64,000 nucleotides of DNA, from the NCBI GenBank assembly GCA_018268465.1, contig JAFDWN010000023.1:22029-86028 (forward strand), written 5' to 3'. The stretch comes from Actinomycetota bacterium (GTDB lineage: Bacteria; Actinomycetota; Actinomycetes; Mycobacteriales; Mycobacteriaceae). The notes beneath the pieces were generated by a model, which was given only the letters and a program-made list of their open reading frames with translations, made no database searches and was not told the origin of the DNA. This document shows, one piece after another, positions 24,473-32,135 of this stretch (position 1 is its first letter; each line of letters starts with the position of its first letter). Position numbers and translations under genes: made by a program.

Positions 24473-25042
24473 TCAGGGAAGGGGCACCCGGTCACGATTG
24501 GTCAGCCCCGGCAGGATCAGCGTCAGCCAGCGCGCCCGCGCCGCGGCGGGCTGGCCGGTGGGCGCCGCCGACATCAGCAGGTAGACGTCCGCGACGGTGA
24601 CGTCGGGGTGGATTTCGCCGCCGGCCTGCCCAGCGGCGATCAGTCTGGCCAGCGCCTCGCCGGCGCGGGCCTCCGCGGCCTGGTTGCCGTAGTCGGCGCC
24701 GAGCGCCTGCGCGGCCGCCTTGATCGCATGATTGGTCGCCGACGCGTCCACCACCCGACTGAGGAAGCCCGCGACCTCGTTGAACGCCGGGGAGCCTGTC
24801 TGTGCCCGGCTCCAGGAAGACTCGGCGTCATCGGCGACCTGGCCGACGAATTCGGCGATCACCGCCTCCACGAGGTCGGTCTTCGTCGGGAAATGCCGAT
24901 ACAGCGTCCCGACCGCGACGCCCGCGGCTGCGGCGATCTCGTCCATCCCCGCGGCCGACCCGTGCAGCGTGATCTGGTCACGCGCGGCATCGAGGATCTT
25001 CGTGCGGTTGCGGACGGCGTCAGCACGTTGCGCGCGGGGCAT
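24473..25042 (-). CDS. TetR/AcrR-family transcriptional regulator
   Basis: This protein of about 189 aa has an N-terminal TetR HTH (RTKILDAARDQI, DEIAAAAGVAVGTLYRHFPTKTDLV) and a C-terminal domain of the type annotated SbtR-like. The ATG at 25042 follows GGAG at a spacing of 6. An ATG at 25054 overlaps that Shine-Dalgarno and would add four residues. It is divergent from the SDR gene, with a 16-bp palindrome between the starts, so it most likely represses itself and the SDR. It converges with the terpene-type operon. Confidence 0.92.
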   Translation of the reverse strand: MPRAQRADAVRNRTKILDAARDQITLHGSAAGMDEIAAAAGVAVGTLYRHFPTKTDLVEAVIAEFVGQVADDAESSWSRAQTGSPAFNEVAGFLSRVVDASATNHAIKAAAQALGADYGNQAAEARAGEALARLIAAGQAGGEIHPDVTVADVYLLMSAAPTGQPAAARARWLTLILPGLTNRDRVPLP

Positions 25043-25074
25043 GGTGGTCTCCATCGGGGCCTACTTGCAATAAC

Positions 25075-25090
25075 ATGAACACAAGTTCAT
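25075..25090. promoter_or_regulatory. Palindrome ATGAAC-ACAA-GTTCAT, probable operator of TetR/SDR pair
   Basis: Perfect 6-bp arms around ACAA lie in an AT-rich patch between the divergent TetR (start 25042) and SDR (start 25134) genes. The position is typical for a TetR operator. Confidence 0.6.
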
Positions 25091-25133
25091 AATAAAACCT
25101 GAACCAACGCTCACCATACCCTGAGAGGCAATC

Positions 25134-25967
25134 ATGACCACCAAGACAGCCCTCGTCACCGGGGCGTCCTCCGGCATCGGCGAGGCGACCGCCCTGAAGC
25201 TGCAAGAACTGGGCTACGTCGTCTACGGCGCGGCCCGCCGTACCGAACGGCTGCAGAAACTCGCCGGCGCAGGCGTGCGCCCACTGGCGATCGATGTCAC
25301 CGACGACACCTCCATGCAAGCCGCCATCGCCCGCATCGTCGACGAGACCGGCCGTATCGACGTGCTGGTCAACAACGCCGGATACGGGTCGTACGGGGCG
25401 CTCGAGGACGTGCCGCTGGACGAGGGCCGTGACCAGTTCGAGGTGAACGTCTTCGGCGCCATGCGGTTGATCCAGCTCGTGTTGCCGCAGATGCGCGCCC
25501 AACGCAGCGGTCGAATTGTGAACATCACCTCGATGGGCGGAAAGCTGTACACCCCGCTCGGCGGCTGGTACCACGGCAGCAAGTTCGCCCTCGAGGCGCT
25601 CAGCGATTGCCTTCGCCTGGAGGTCAAACCCTTCGGGATCGATGTCGTCGTCATCGAACCGGGCGGCATTCAGACCGAATGGGGAGGGATCGCCGCGGGC
25701 CACGTGGAGAAGACGTCCGGGGGTGGGGCTTACGCCGCCCAGGCCGCGGCGGTGGCGTCTTCGCTGCGCTCGGAAGCCAATTCCACCCGCAACTCACCGC
25801 CCTCGGTGATCGCCAACGCGATCGGGAAGGCAGTCACCGCGCGGAAACCCAAGACCCGCTATGTCGCCGGATTCGGTGCGCGCCCGCTGCTCTTCGTCCG
25901 CCGCCACGCCTCCGACCGCGTGTTCGATTGGATCATCTCGCGCGCGGTCGGCCTTCCGCGCACATAG
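25134..25967 (+). CDS. Short-chain dehydrogenase/reductase (classical SDR)
   Basis: This 277-aa NAD(P)-dependent oxidoreductase has the TGASSGIG nucleotide loop (residue 9), NNAGYG near 80, an active-site Ser in ITSMGG and a YHGSK Tyr-Lys pair near 145-150. The Arg in AARRTERL after beta-2 suggests NADP preference. The C-terminal 40 residues are basic and aromatic (RPLLFVRRHASDRVFDWII), as in membrane-associated SDRs. GAGAGG precedes the ATG. It is divergent from a TetR regulator. The substrate is unknown. Confidence 0.93.
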   Translation: MTTKTALVTGASSGIGEATALKLQELGYVVYGAARRTERLQKLAGAGVRPLAIDVTDDTSMQAAIARIVDETGRIDVLVNNAGYGSYGALEDVPLDEGRDQFEVNVFGAMRLIQLVLPQMRAQRSGRIVNITSMGGKLYTPLGGWYHGSKFALEALSDCLRLEVKPFGIDVVVIEPGGIQTEWGGIAAGHVEKTSGGGAYAAQAAAVASSLRSEANSTRNSPPSVIANAIGKAVTARKPKTRYVAGFGARPLLFVRRHASDRVFDWIISRAVGLPRT

Positions 25968-26052
25968 CGGTGGTGAACACCGCCGTGCACCACTCGCGGG
26001 CAGTACGGGGCCGCGCAGTCGCCGGCCCGAACCGCGCTCACCGAATGCGCGG

Positions 26053-26679
26053 TCAGTGCCGGGGCACGCCGGTGTACTCCGGGTTGGGCGGCACGGACAG
26101 TGCGATACCGATTCGGTTGGTGGCACCGATGAAGGCCGCGATCGAAACTCCCTCCAGGATCAGATGGTCGTCGAGACCCAGCCGCCTCAGCCGATCGAAG
26201 TCGCCGTCCACTAAGCCCTGCGGGTTGTTGTTCACCGCCAGCGCCAAGTCGGCGAGCGCACGCTCACGATCGGTGAGCTCGGCCACCTGATGATGGTCGA
26301 TGGCCACCCGCTGACCGAACGACCAATCCCCCGCAACCTTGCCCAGCTTGTTGGCGTGATTGGTGTGGCAGTAAGCGCAGCGGTTCTCACCGGAAACCAC
26401 CGTGGCGATCACCTCACGCTCGCGTGCGGTCAATCCGGTGCGGCCATCGGTGCCCAACAACGGAAGCAGATAGCCGTTGAGGCGGGCAAGGTCGTCCTCG
26501 TTCAGTGACAGCGCACGAAACCAGTTGGACGTCAGCCCCTCTTCCCGTTGCTGGTGGGTGAAGAAGCCGCGGACCTCGCGGTTGCGGAGCTCGTCGACAT
26601 CGGGGACATCGAGTCGTGAAATCCGGGTAGGCGTACTACGTTCCGTTGTTGGCGTGCCGGGTTCGGCTGTGGTGGTCAT
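26053..26679 (-). CDS. AhpD-like / carboxymuconolactone decarboxylase-family protein
   Basis: This 208-aa, all-helical protein of the peroxidase-related AhpD-like group has the redox pair CAYCHTNHANKLG near residue 118, preceded by LTAREREVIATVVSGENR. CxxC with a nearby His is the family's thiol-peroxidase relay. A second half (VNNNPQGLVDGDFDRLRRLG) is typical of the longer peroxidase-related members. The ATG at 26679 (MTTTAEPG) is preferred over the frame's extension to 26715, although no clear Shine-Dalgarno is seen. No ahpC partner is nearby. Confidence 0.88.
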   Translation of the reverse strand: MTTTAEPGTPTTERSTPTRISRLDVPDVDELRNREVRGFFTHQQREEGLTSNWFRALSLNEDDLARLNGYLLPLLGTDGRTGLTAREREVIATVVSGENRCAYCHTNHANKLGKVAGDWSFGQRVAIDHHQVAELTDRERALADLALAVNNNPQGLVDGDFDRLRRLGLDDHLILEGVSIAAFIGATNRIGIALSVPPNPEYTGVPRH

Positions 26680-26812
26680 GCTGGCGACCATGCCGTCGAT
26701 GCCGACTCGGCTCAACAGTTCCGGTGAGGCAGAGTCGAATCATTGCCCCGCATGGACAGAAGTGCACGCCTTCGTCATCCATCAATCACCCGCACACCTC
26801 GCCGCTGGGCGG

Positions 26813-27130
26813 TCATTCCCTCCCCGGCCACGAGTCTGTCCGGGCATCGCGCCTCCGGCGGCCGGCCCGATTCCATCGGCACAGGCCTATACCTGCGGCT
26901 GCTATGGCGGCCCCGAGCAACGCGATTCCCGCGACAACCGTTGCGCCAGATCTGTCCTGCATCGTCGCATCTCCCATCACGACCAGACCGGCGAGGAGTA
27001 GACCGACCGAAACGCACTGCCACGTGAGAAAGGACTGCTCGTCGGCGAATGCGGCGAGATAGTTTGGCTCACCGTCCCCTTCCTGACCGCGCGGTGGGTT
27101 GCGGCCCGATCCGTCGTTCTCGTCACCCAT
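26813..27130 (-). CDS. Small DUF202-like membrane protein
   Basis: This 105-aa protein has an acidic/Gly-rich N-terminus (about 25 residues), then YLAAFADEQSFLTWQCVSVG leading into a membrane segment and a second membrane segment (ATVVAGIALLGAAIAAAGIG) ending in a basic tail. The ADEQSFLTW stretch resembles the AxERTFLAWxRT signature of DUF202/YidH proteins, but the Arg residues are lost. The function is unknown. It stands alone between the AhpD-like gene and a degenerate ABC-gene fragment. Confidence 0.65.
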   Translation of the reverse strand: MGDENDGSGRNPPRGQEGDGEPNYLAAFADEQSFLTWQCVSVGLLLAGLVVMGDATMQDRSGATVVAGIALLGAAIAAAGIGLCRWNRAGRRRRDARTDSWPGRE

Positions 27131-27151
27131 GGGACTCTCTTTGCGAGCCAG

Positions 27152-27271
27152 TCATTCTCGCCGCGCCATCATCAGATCGCCCGTCGGCCGCTCGAGCAAA
27201 GCGACGGTGCGCACCAGCGTGCTCTCGCCGGACCCACCCGCGCCGACAACCCCGGAATGCCATGCATCACC
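27152..27271 (-). pseudogene. Remnant of an ABC-transporter ATPase gene (MetN-like), Walker A mutated
   Basis: The 316-bp interval 27131-27446 has no intact gene. On the minus strand, about 39 codons here read like the Walker A region of an amino-acid/methionine importer ATPase: GVVGAGGSGESTLVRTVALL followed by ERPTGD. The Walker A lysine is Glu (GSGES), and the frame stops 10 codons later without Q-loop, signature or Walker B. Sequence upstream of the fragment shows no similarity that I can see. The best reading is a decayed relic of a transporter locus. Confidence 0.55.
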
Positions 27272-27446
27272 TCGTCGCGTGGGAAACCGAACAGTCCCCT
27301 TGATACAGCCGACATACAGCTGTCGGACAGGGTTGCGCTCAACCCGCGCGGAAAGCAAGGAACGGTTCAAGCCCGGGCTCTCGGCGATTCACGATCCTTC
27401 GGCCATCGCTGTCCTGACTTACGACGCGGCTGAGAACTACTGCCGC

Positions 27447-28622
27447 TCAGTCACTCAGCAGGGTTCGCACCGCCCCGTCGGCAAGCAGCCTGCCCCGATC
27501 GGTGAGCACCAACCGCTCCCCGACGCGCACCGCCAGCCCGTCGGAGACCACCAGACGGGCCCGCGCCCGCTCATCGTCGGACAGGTCGGCCAGCGGCAGA
27601 CCCTGCCGCAGGCGCAGTCGCAGCATCACGTCCTCGGTGTGCCTGGCGGCTCCGTCCAGTTGCTCGAAATCCGCGACCGGCAACCGACCCTCGGCGAGGG
27701 TCTGGGCATACGCGTTGGGGTGCTTGATATTCCACCACCGGATGGAGTCGACGAAGCCATGCGCACCCGGTCCGGCGCCCCACCACTCCCCGCCGCCCCA
27801 GTAGCCCAGGTTGTGTCTGCACTCCCCACCGGGCCGACTCCAGTTGGACACCTCGTACCAGTCGAAGCCTGCCGCTAAGAACCGCTCGTCGAGCAGTTCG
27901 TAACGGCGCGCCAGCACGTCGTCGTCGGGAGCGGAGATCTCGCCGCGGCGCACCCGCCGCGCCAGCGCGGTGCCGTCCTCGACCACCAGGGCGTACGCCG
28001 AGACGTGATCCACTCCGGTATCGAGGACGGCATCGGCGGACCGCCGCAGGTCGTCGTCGGTCTCCCCCGGCGTGCCGTAGATGAGGTCGAGGTTGACGTG
28101 ATCGAATCCGGCGGCGAGCGCCTCACGCGCGGCGGTCACCGCCCGGCCCGGGGAATGCACCCGGTCCAGCACCGCCAGCACGTGCGGGGCCATCGACTGC
28201 ATACCGAGCGACACCCGCGTGTATCCGGCGTCCAGCAGGTCGGTGAACAGGGCGGGCGACGTCGACTCCGGATTCGCCTCGGTGGTGACCTCCGCCCCCG
28301 CAGTGAGTGTGAAGTGCGAGCGGATCGCGTCGAGGACCGCGGCCAGCCCGGATCCGCCCAGTAACGACGGGGTGCCGCCGCCGACGAACACCGTGTGCAC
28401 ATCGAGGCGGCCGAGGCGGGCGGCGGCCATGCCCAGTTCGGTGCGCAGCGCCGCCAGCCAGCCCTCCGGGGTGGCCCCGCCCAGCTCACCGGGTGTGTAG
28501 GTGTTGAAGTCGCAGTAGCCGCACCGCGCGGCGCAGAAGGGCACGTGTACGTAGACGCCGAACGGCCGCTGCAGGTGCGCCGCCAACTGGGGCAGGCGCG
28601 CGGAGGCGGTACGGAGCGTCAC
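27447..28622 (-). CDS. hemW: Radical SAM coproporphyrinogen III oxidase-like protein HemW
   Basis: This 391-aa protein corresponds to the mycobacterial gene formerly called hemN (Rv2388c). The radical-SAM cluster motif CxxxCxxC is in VPFCAARCGYCDFNTYTPG near residue 27, and the SAM-binding GGTPSLLG follows. HemW proteins bind heme and act as heme chaperones. True coproporphyrinogen oxidase activity is usually absent. The start is GTG 28622 with GGGAGGA 8 nt upstream. The frame is open to 28721, but the extension is Arg-rich and non-conserved. It is divergent from the sirA leader. Confidence 0.94.
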   Translation of the reverse strand: MTLRTASARLPQLAAHLQRPFGVYVHVPFCAARCGYCDFNTYTPGELGGATPEGWLAALRTELGMAAARLGRLDVHTVFVGGGTPSLLGGSGLAAVLDAIRSHFTLTAGAEVTTEANPESTSPALFTDLLDAGYTRVSLGMQSMAPHVLAVLDRVHSPGRAVTAAREALAAGFDHVNLDLIYGTPGETDDDLRRSADAVLDTGVDHVSAYALVVEDGTALARRVRRGEISAPDDDVLARRYELLDERFLAAGFDWYEVSNWSRPGGECRHNLGYWGGGEWWGAGPGAHGFVDSIRWWNIKHPNAYAQTLAEGRLPVADFEQLDGAARHTEDVMLRLRLRQGLPLADLSDDERARARLVVSDGLAVRVGERLVLTDRGRLLADGAVRTLLSD

Positions 28623-28803
28623 GCCTTCGATCCTCCCAGACCGGCGGACCGGCCCTCCCCACCCGCGAAACCGCATTTCAGCAGGTGTGCTCTCGCACCT
28701 CGCCCGCACGGATGCAATCACGCGCGGCGAAAACGGCTGAGAGGACTTTTGCTCAGCGTGAGTCCAAATCTGGTCCGGTTAGGGCCTATGCGGGGGTCCG
28801 TGG

Positions 28804-28809
28804 CAGAAT
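28804..28809 (+). promoter_or_regulatory. -10 element CAGAAT of the sirA operon (leaderless leader ORF)
   Basis: A near-consensus mycobacterial -10 (TANNNT with C for the first T) sits exactly 7 nt before the GTG at 28817, so transcription should begin at or next to that GTG. The same 7-nt spacing is seen for the leader ORFs at 37201 and 47525. Confidence 0.6.
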
Positions 28810-28816
28810 TGTCGAC

Positions 28817-28915
28817 GTGACCGCCGCCCAGACCACCGCCCCCGGTGCCCGCCTGGTGGTTCGGCGTCATGTCGACTTCAAGCGTGTATGCACCTGTTGT
28901 TGTCGTTGTCCGTGA
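28817..28915 (+). CDS. Leaderless polycysteine small ORF, cysteine attenuator of sirA-cysH operon
   Basis: This 32-aa peptide starts at GTG and ends VCTCCCRCP, with five Cys in the last eight residues. The start coincides with the predicted transcription start, so the mRNA is leaderless. In mycobacteria such polycysteine leader ORFs are reported as cysteine-responsive attenuators: scarcity of Cys-tRNA stalls the ribosome at the Cys run and exposes the downstream ribosome-binding site. Downstream, at 29005-29020, the sirA Shine-Dalgarno is locked in a GCTCCT-ATCA-AGGAGC hairpin, which fits this mechanism. Confidence 0.85.
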   Translation: MTAAQTTAPGARLVVRRHVDFKRVCTCCCRCP

Positions 28916-28944
28916 TGCCGTAGACCTGCCCACCTGTACTTTCA

Positions 28945-28975
28945 GCTGGCCGCCGGATCTGCGCTGCCGGCCAGC
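28945..28975 (+). promoter_or_regulatory. Stem-loop in sirA leader (GCTGGCCG ... CGGCCAGC)
   Basis: Perfect 8-bp arms (28945-28952 and 28968-28975) with a 15-nt loop lie between the polycysteine ORF stop and the sirA ribosome-binding site. It is probably part of the attenuator's alternative structure. Confidence 0.5.
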
Positions 28976-29004
28976 CCCGGTGACGACGCACGGTTCGAAC
29001 GCCT

Positions 29005-29020
29005 GCTCCTATCAAGGAGC
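29005..29020 (+). promoter_or_regulatory. Shine-Dalgarno-sequestering hairpin of sirA
   Basis: GCTCCT-ATCA-AGGAGC is a perfect 6-bp stem with a 4-nt loop whose 3' arm is the sirA Shine-Dalgarno (AAGGAG, 9 nt before the ATG). Opening it would be required for sirA translation. Confidence 0.65.
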
Positions 29021-29028
29021 CACACCCC

Positions 29029-30714
29029 ATGACCGAAGCACCCGTTCAGCCCAAGCCGCGCACCCCCAAACGTCCGCGGGGTGAGGGCCAGTGGGCCCTC
29101 GGATACCGCGAGCCGCTCAACGCCAACGAGCAATCCAAGAAGGACGACAACCCGCTCAACGTGCGCGCGCGCATTGAGAACATCTACGCCCACGGCGGCT
29201 TCGACAGCATCGACAAAGGTGACCTGCGCGGCCGTTTCCGCTGGTGGGGGCTCTACACCCAGCGCGAAGAGGGTTACGACGGCAGCTGGACCGGCGACGA
29301 CAACATCGACGTCCTGGAAGCCAAGTACTTCATGCTGCGGGTGCGCTGCGACGGCGGTGCGCTGACCACCGCGGCGCTACGGACGCTGGGGTCGATCTCG
29401 TCGGACTTCGCCCGTGACACCGCCGACATCTCCGACCGGCAAAACATCCAGTACCACTGGATCGAGGTCGAGAACATGCCCGAGATCTGGAAGCGGCTGG
29501 ACGCGGTCGGTTTGCAGACCACCGAGGCCTGCGGCGACTGCCCGCGCATCGTGCTCGGCTCCCCGCTGGCCGGCGAGTCGCTCGACGAGGTGATCGACGG
29601 GACGCCCGCGATCCACGAGATCGTCAAGCGCTACATCGGCAAGAAGGAGTACTCGAACCTCCCGCGCAAGTTCAAGACGGCCATCTCCGGCCTGCAGGAC
29701 GTCGTGCACGAGGTCAACGACGTCGCATTCATCGGTGTCGAGCACCCCGAACACGGTCCCGGGTTCGACCTGTGGGTCGGCGGCGGGCTGTCCACCAACC
29801 CCATGCTGGGCCAGCGGGTGGGCGCGTGGGTGCCGCTGGACGAGGTCCCCGACGTCTGGGAGGCCGTCGTCAGCGTGTTCCGCGACTACGGTTACCGCCG
29901 CCTGCGGGCGAAGGCCCGGCTGAAGTTCCTCGTCAAGGACTGGGGCATTCCGAAGTTCCGTGAGGTGCTCGAAACGCAGTACCTGAAGCGTCCGCTGATC
30001 GACGGTCCCGCCCCCGAGCCGGTGGTCCGCCCGATCGACCATGTCGGGGTGCAGCGGCTCAAGAACGGGCTCAACGCCGTCGGTGTCGCGCCCATCGCGG
30101 GCCGTGTGTCGGGCACCATCCTGACCAAGGTGGCCGACCTCGCCGAAGCCGCGGGCTCCGACCGGATCCGGTTCACGCCGTACCAGAAACTGATCATCCT
30201 CGACGTCCCCGACGAAAAGCTCGATGAGCTGCGCGCCGGCCTGGATGCGCTCGGGCTGCCGGCGCAGCCGTCGCACTGGCGTCGAAACCTGATGGCCTGC
30301 ACAGGAATCGAGTTCTGCAAGCTGTCGTTCGCCGAAACCCGCAAGCGCTCCCAGACCCTGGTGCCCGAGCTGGAGAAGCGGCTGGAGGACATCAACGCCC
30401 AACTCGACGTCCCCGTGACCGTCAACATCAACGGCTGCCCCAACTCGTGCGCACGCATCCAGATCGCCGACATCGGGTTCAAGGGCCAGATGGTCGACGA
30501 AGGCGACGGGCCGGTCGAGGGCTTCCAGGTGCACCTGGGTGGCAGCCTGGGTCTGGACAGCGGGTTCGGGCGGAAACTGCGCCAGCACAAGGTGCTGTCC
30601 AGTGAGCTCGGCGACTACATCGAGCGGGTCGTGCGCAACTTCGTGAAACAACGTGAGGACGGCGAGCGTTTCGCCCAGTGGGCCGTCCGCGCGGACGAGG
30701 CCGACCTGCGGTGA
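29029..30714 (+). CDS. sirA: Ferredoxin-dependent sulfite reductase (SirA/NirA)
   Basis: This 561-aa siroheme and [4Fe-4S] enzyme reduces sulfite to sulfide with six electrons from ferredoxin. Cluster cysteines lie in ACTGIEFCK (about residue 425) and NGCPNSCARIQ (about 470). Tyr76 (WGLYTQR) and Cys168 (TEACGDCPR) correspond to the covalently linked Tyr-Cys pair seen in the M. tuberculosis enzyme (Tyr69-Cys161). It is the first structural gene after the polycysteine leader, followed by cysH and the sirohydrochlorin chelatase that builds its siroheme. Confidence 0.97.
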   Translation: MTEAPVQPKPRTPKRPRGEGQWALGYREPLNANEQSKKDDNPLNVRARIENIYAHGGFDSIDKGDLRGRFRWWGLYTQREEGYDGSWTGDDNIDVLEAKYFMLRVRCDGGALTTAALRTLGSISSDFARDTADISDRQNIQYHWIEVENMPEIWKRLDAVGLQTTEACGDCPRIVLGSPLAGESLDEVIDGTPAIHEIVKRYIGKKEYSNLPRKFKTAISGLQDVVHEVNDVAFIGVEHPEHGPGFDLWVGGGLSTNPMLGQRVGAWVPLDEVPDVWEAVVSVFRDYGYRRLRAKARLKFLVKDWGIPKFREVLETQYLKRPLIDGPAPEPVVRPIDHVGVQRLKNGLNAVGVAPIAGRVSGTILTKVADLAEAAGSDRIRFTPYQKLIILDVPDEKLDELRAGLDALGLPAQPSHWRRNLMACTGIEFCKLSFAETRKRSQTLVPELEKRLEDINAQLDVPVTVNINGCPNSCARIQIADIGFKGQMVDEGDGPVEGFQVHLGGSLGLDSGFGRKLRQHKVLSSELGDYIERVVRNFVKQREDGERFAQWAVRADEADLR

Positions 30715-30728
30715 ATGGGAGTACGCCG

Positions 30729-31421
30729 ATGACGGAGTCAGACCTACAGGAACTCGCCGAGCGCGGCGCCGCCGAACTGGACGGCGCCGGCGCGCTGGAC
30801 CTGCTGCGCTGGACCGACGAGAACTTCGCCGGTGATTACGTGGTGGCCTCCAACATGCAGGACGCCGTCCTGGTCGACCTGGCGGCGAAAGTGCGCCCGG
30901 GCGTCGACGTCCTCTTCCTCGACACCGGGTACCACTTCGTCGAGACCATCGGCACCCGCGACGCCGTCGAGGCCGTGTACGACGTGAACATCGTCAACGT
31001 CACACCCGAACACACCGTCGCCGAACAGGACGCGTCGCTCGGCAAGAACCTGTTCTCCAGCAACCCCAACGAATGCTGCCGTCTGCGGAAGGTGTCGCCG
31101 CTGAGCAGTGCGCTGAAGGGTTACTCCGCGTGGGTGACCGGGCTGCGCAGGGTCGAGGCGCCGACCCGCGCCAACGCGCCACTCATCAGCTGGGACAGCG
31201 CATTCGGTCTGGTGAAGATCAATCCGCTGGCGGCGTGGACCGACGAGGATATGCAGGAGTACATCGACGCCAACGGTGTTCTGGTGAATCCCCTGGTGTT
31301 CGAGGGATATCCGTCGATCGGGTGCGCGCCGTGCACGGCCAAACCGGTCGAGGGCGCGGATCCGCGCAGTGGACGCTGGCAGGGTCTGGCCAAGACGGAA
31401 TGCGGGCTGCACGCCTCGTGA
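30729..31421 (+). CDS. cysH: Adenosine 5'-phosphosulfate (APS) reductase CysH
   Basis: This 230-aa reductase converts APS to sulfite, supplying SirA. The iron-sulfur cluster cysteines typical of APS (not PAPS) reductases are present: ECCRLRK near residue 117 and CAPCT near 200. The C-terminal KTECGLH contains the catalytic Cys. ATG 30729 is 14 nt after sirA with GGGAG upstream. Its stop overlaps the GTG of the next gene (GTGA). Confidence 0.97.
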   Translation: MTESDLQELAERGAAELDGAGALDLLRWTDENFAGDYVVASNMQDAVLVDLAAKVRPGVDVLFLDTGYHFVETIGTRDAVEAVYDVNIVNVTPEHTVAEQDASLGKNLFSSNPNECCRLRKVSPLSSALKGYSAWVTGLRRVEAPTRANAPLISWDSAFGLVKINPLAAWTDEDMQEYIDANGVLVNPLVFEGYPSIGCAPCTAKPVEGADPRSGRWQGLAKTECGLHAS

Positions 31422-32119
31422 GTCTGATCCTCACCGCGCACGGCAGCGCCGACCCGCGCTCATCGGCAACCGTGCACGGGGTGGCCGCCGTGATGCGCCG
31501 GATGCGTCCCGGGCTCGACGTGCGGGTGGCGTTCTGTGAGCAGAACTCCCCCAGCCTCCATGACGTCCTGGCGGAGCTGCACAGCGAGGCGGTGGTGACA
31601 CCGCTGCTGCTCGCCGACGCCTACCACGCACGGGTGGACATCCCCGCCGCGATCGGGCGGTCCGGCGCACGCGTACGGCAGGCGGACGTGCTCGGCGAAG
31701 ACGAGCGGCTGATCCAGCTGCTACGCCGGCGTGTCACCGAATCCGGTGCCTCCGAACGGGATACCGACCTCGGAATCGTCGTGGTGGCCGTCGGATCGTC
31801 ACGTGCCGAGGCCAACGTCCGCACCGCGCGTGTCGCCCAGCGGCTCGCGGCGGGCACCCGCTGGACGACGGCGGCGGCATTCGCGACCGGGCCGCATCCG
31901 ACCGTCGCGCAGGCTACGGCGTCGCTGCGGGGTCGTGGCGTCGAACGGGTCCTCATCGCGCCGTGGTTCCTCGCCCACGGCCTGCTCACCGACCGTGTCG
32001 CCGAATACGCACACGAACAAGACATTTCGATGACGGAACCCCTCGGTGCCCACCCGCTGGTGGCGGCCACGGTGCTGGATCGCTACGACCGCGCGCTGAC
32101 CCGGGTCGCCGCGGCCTGA
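31418..32119 (+). CDS. Sirohydrochlorin ferrochelatase-like protein (CbiX/SirB family)
   Basis: This 233-aa chelatase of two tandem CbiX-like halves has the metal-binding AHGSADPRSS at the N-terminus and a second half with VVVAVGSSRAEAN and PWFLAHGLLTDRV. It should insert Fe2+ into sirohydrochlorin to give siroheme for SirA. It matches the M. tuberculosis gene in the same position (Rv2393, che1). The start is GTG 31418, overlapping the cysH stop. It is the last gene of the sirA-cysH operon and converges on corA. Confidence 0.92.
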   Translation: MSLILTAHGSADPRSSATVHGVAAVMRRMRPGLDVRVAFCEQNSPSLHDVLAELHSEAVVTPLLLADAYHARVDIPAAIGRSGARVRQADVLGEDERLIQLLRRRVTESGASERDTDLGIVVVAVGSSRAEANVRTARVAQRLAAGTRWTTAAAFATGPHPTVAQATASLRGRGVERVLIAPWFLAHGLLTDRVAEYAHEQDISMTEPLGAHPLVAATVLDRYDRALTRVAAA

Positions 32120-32135
32120 GTCAGCGCGCGCCGCG

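Noticed and set aside
26200-26215. CACTAA half-site inside the AhpD-like gene
   Set aside because: There is no partner arm at 10-bp spacing, and it lies within a coding region.
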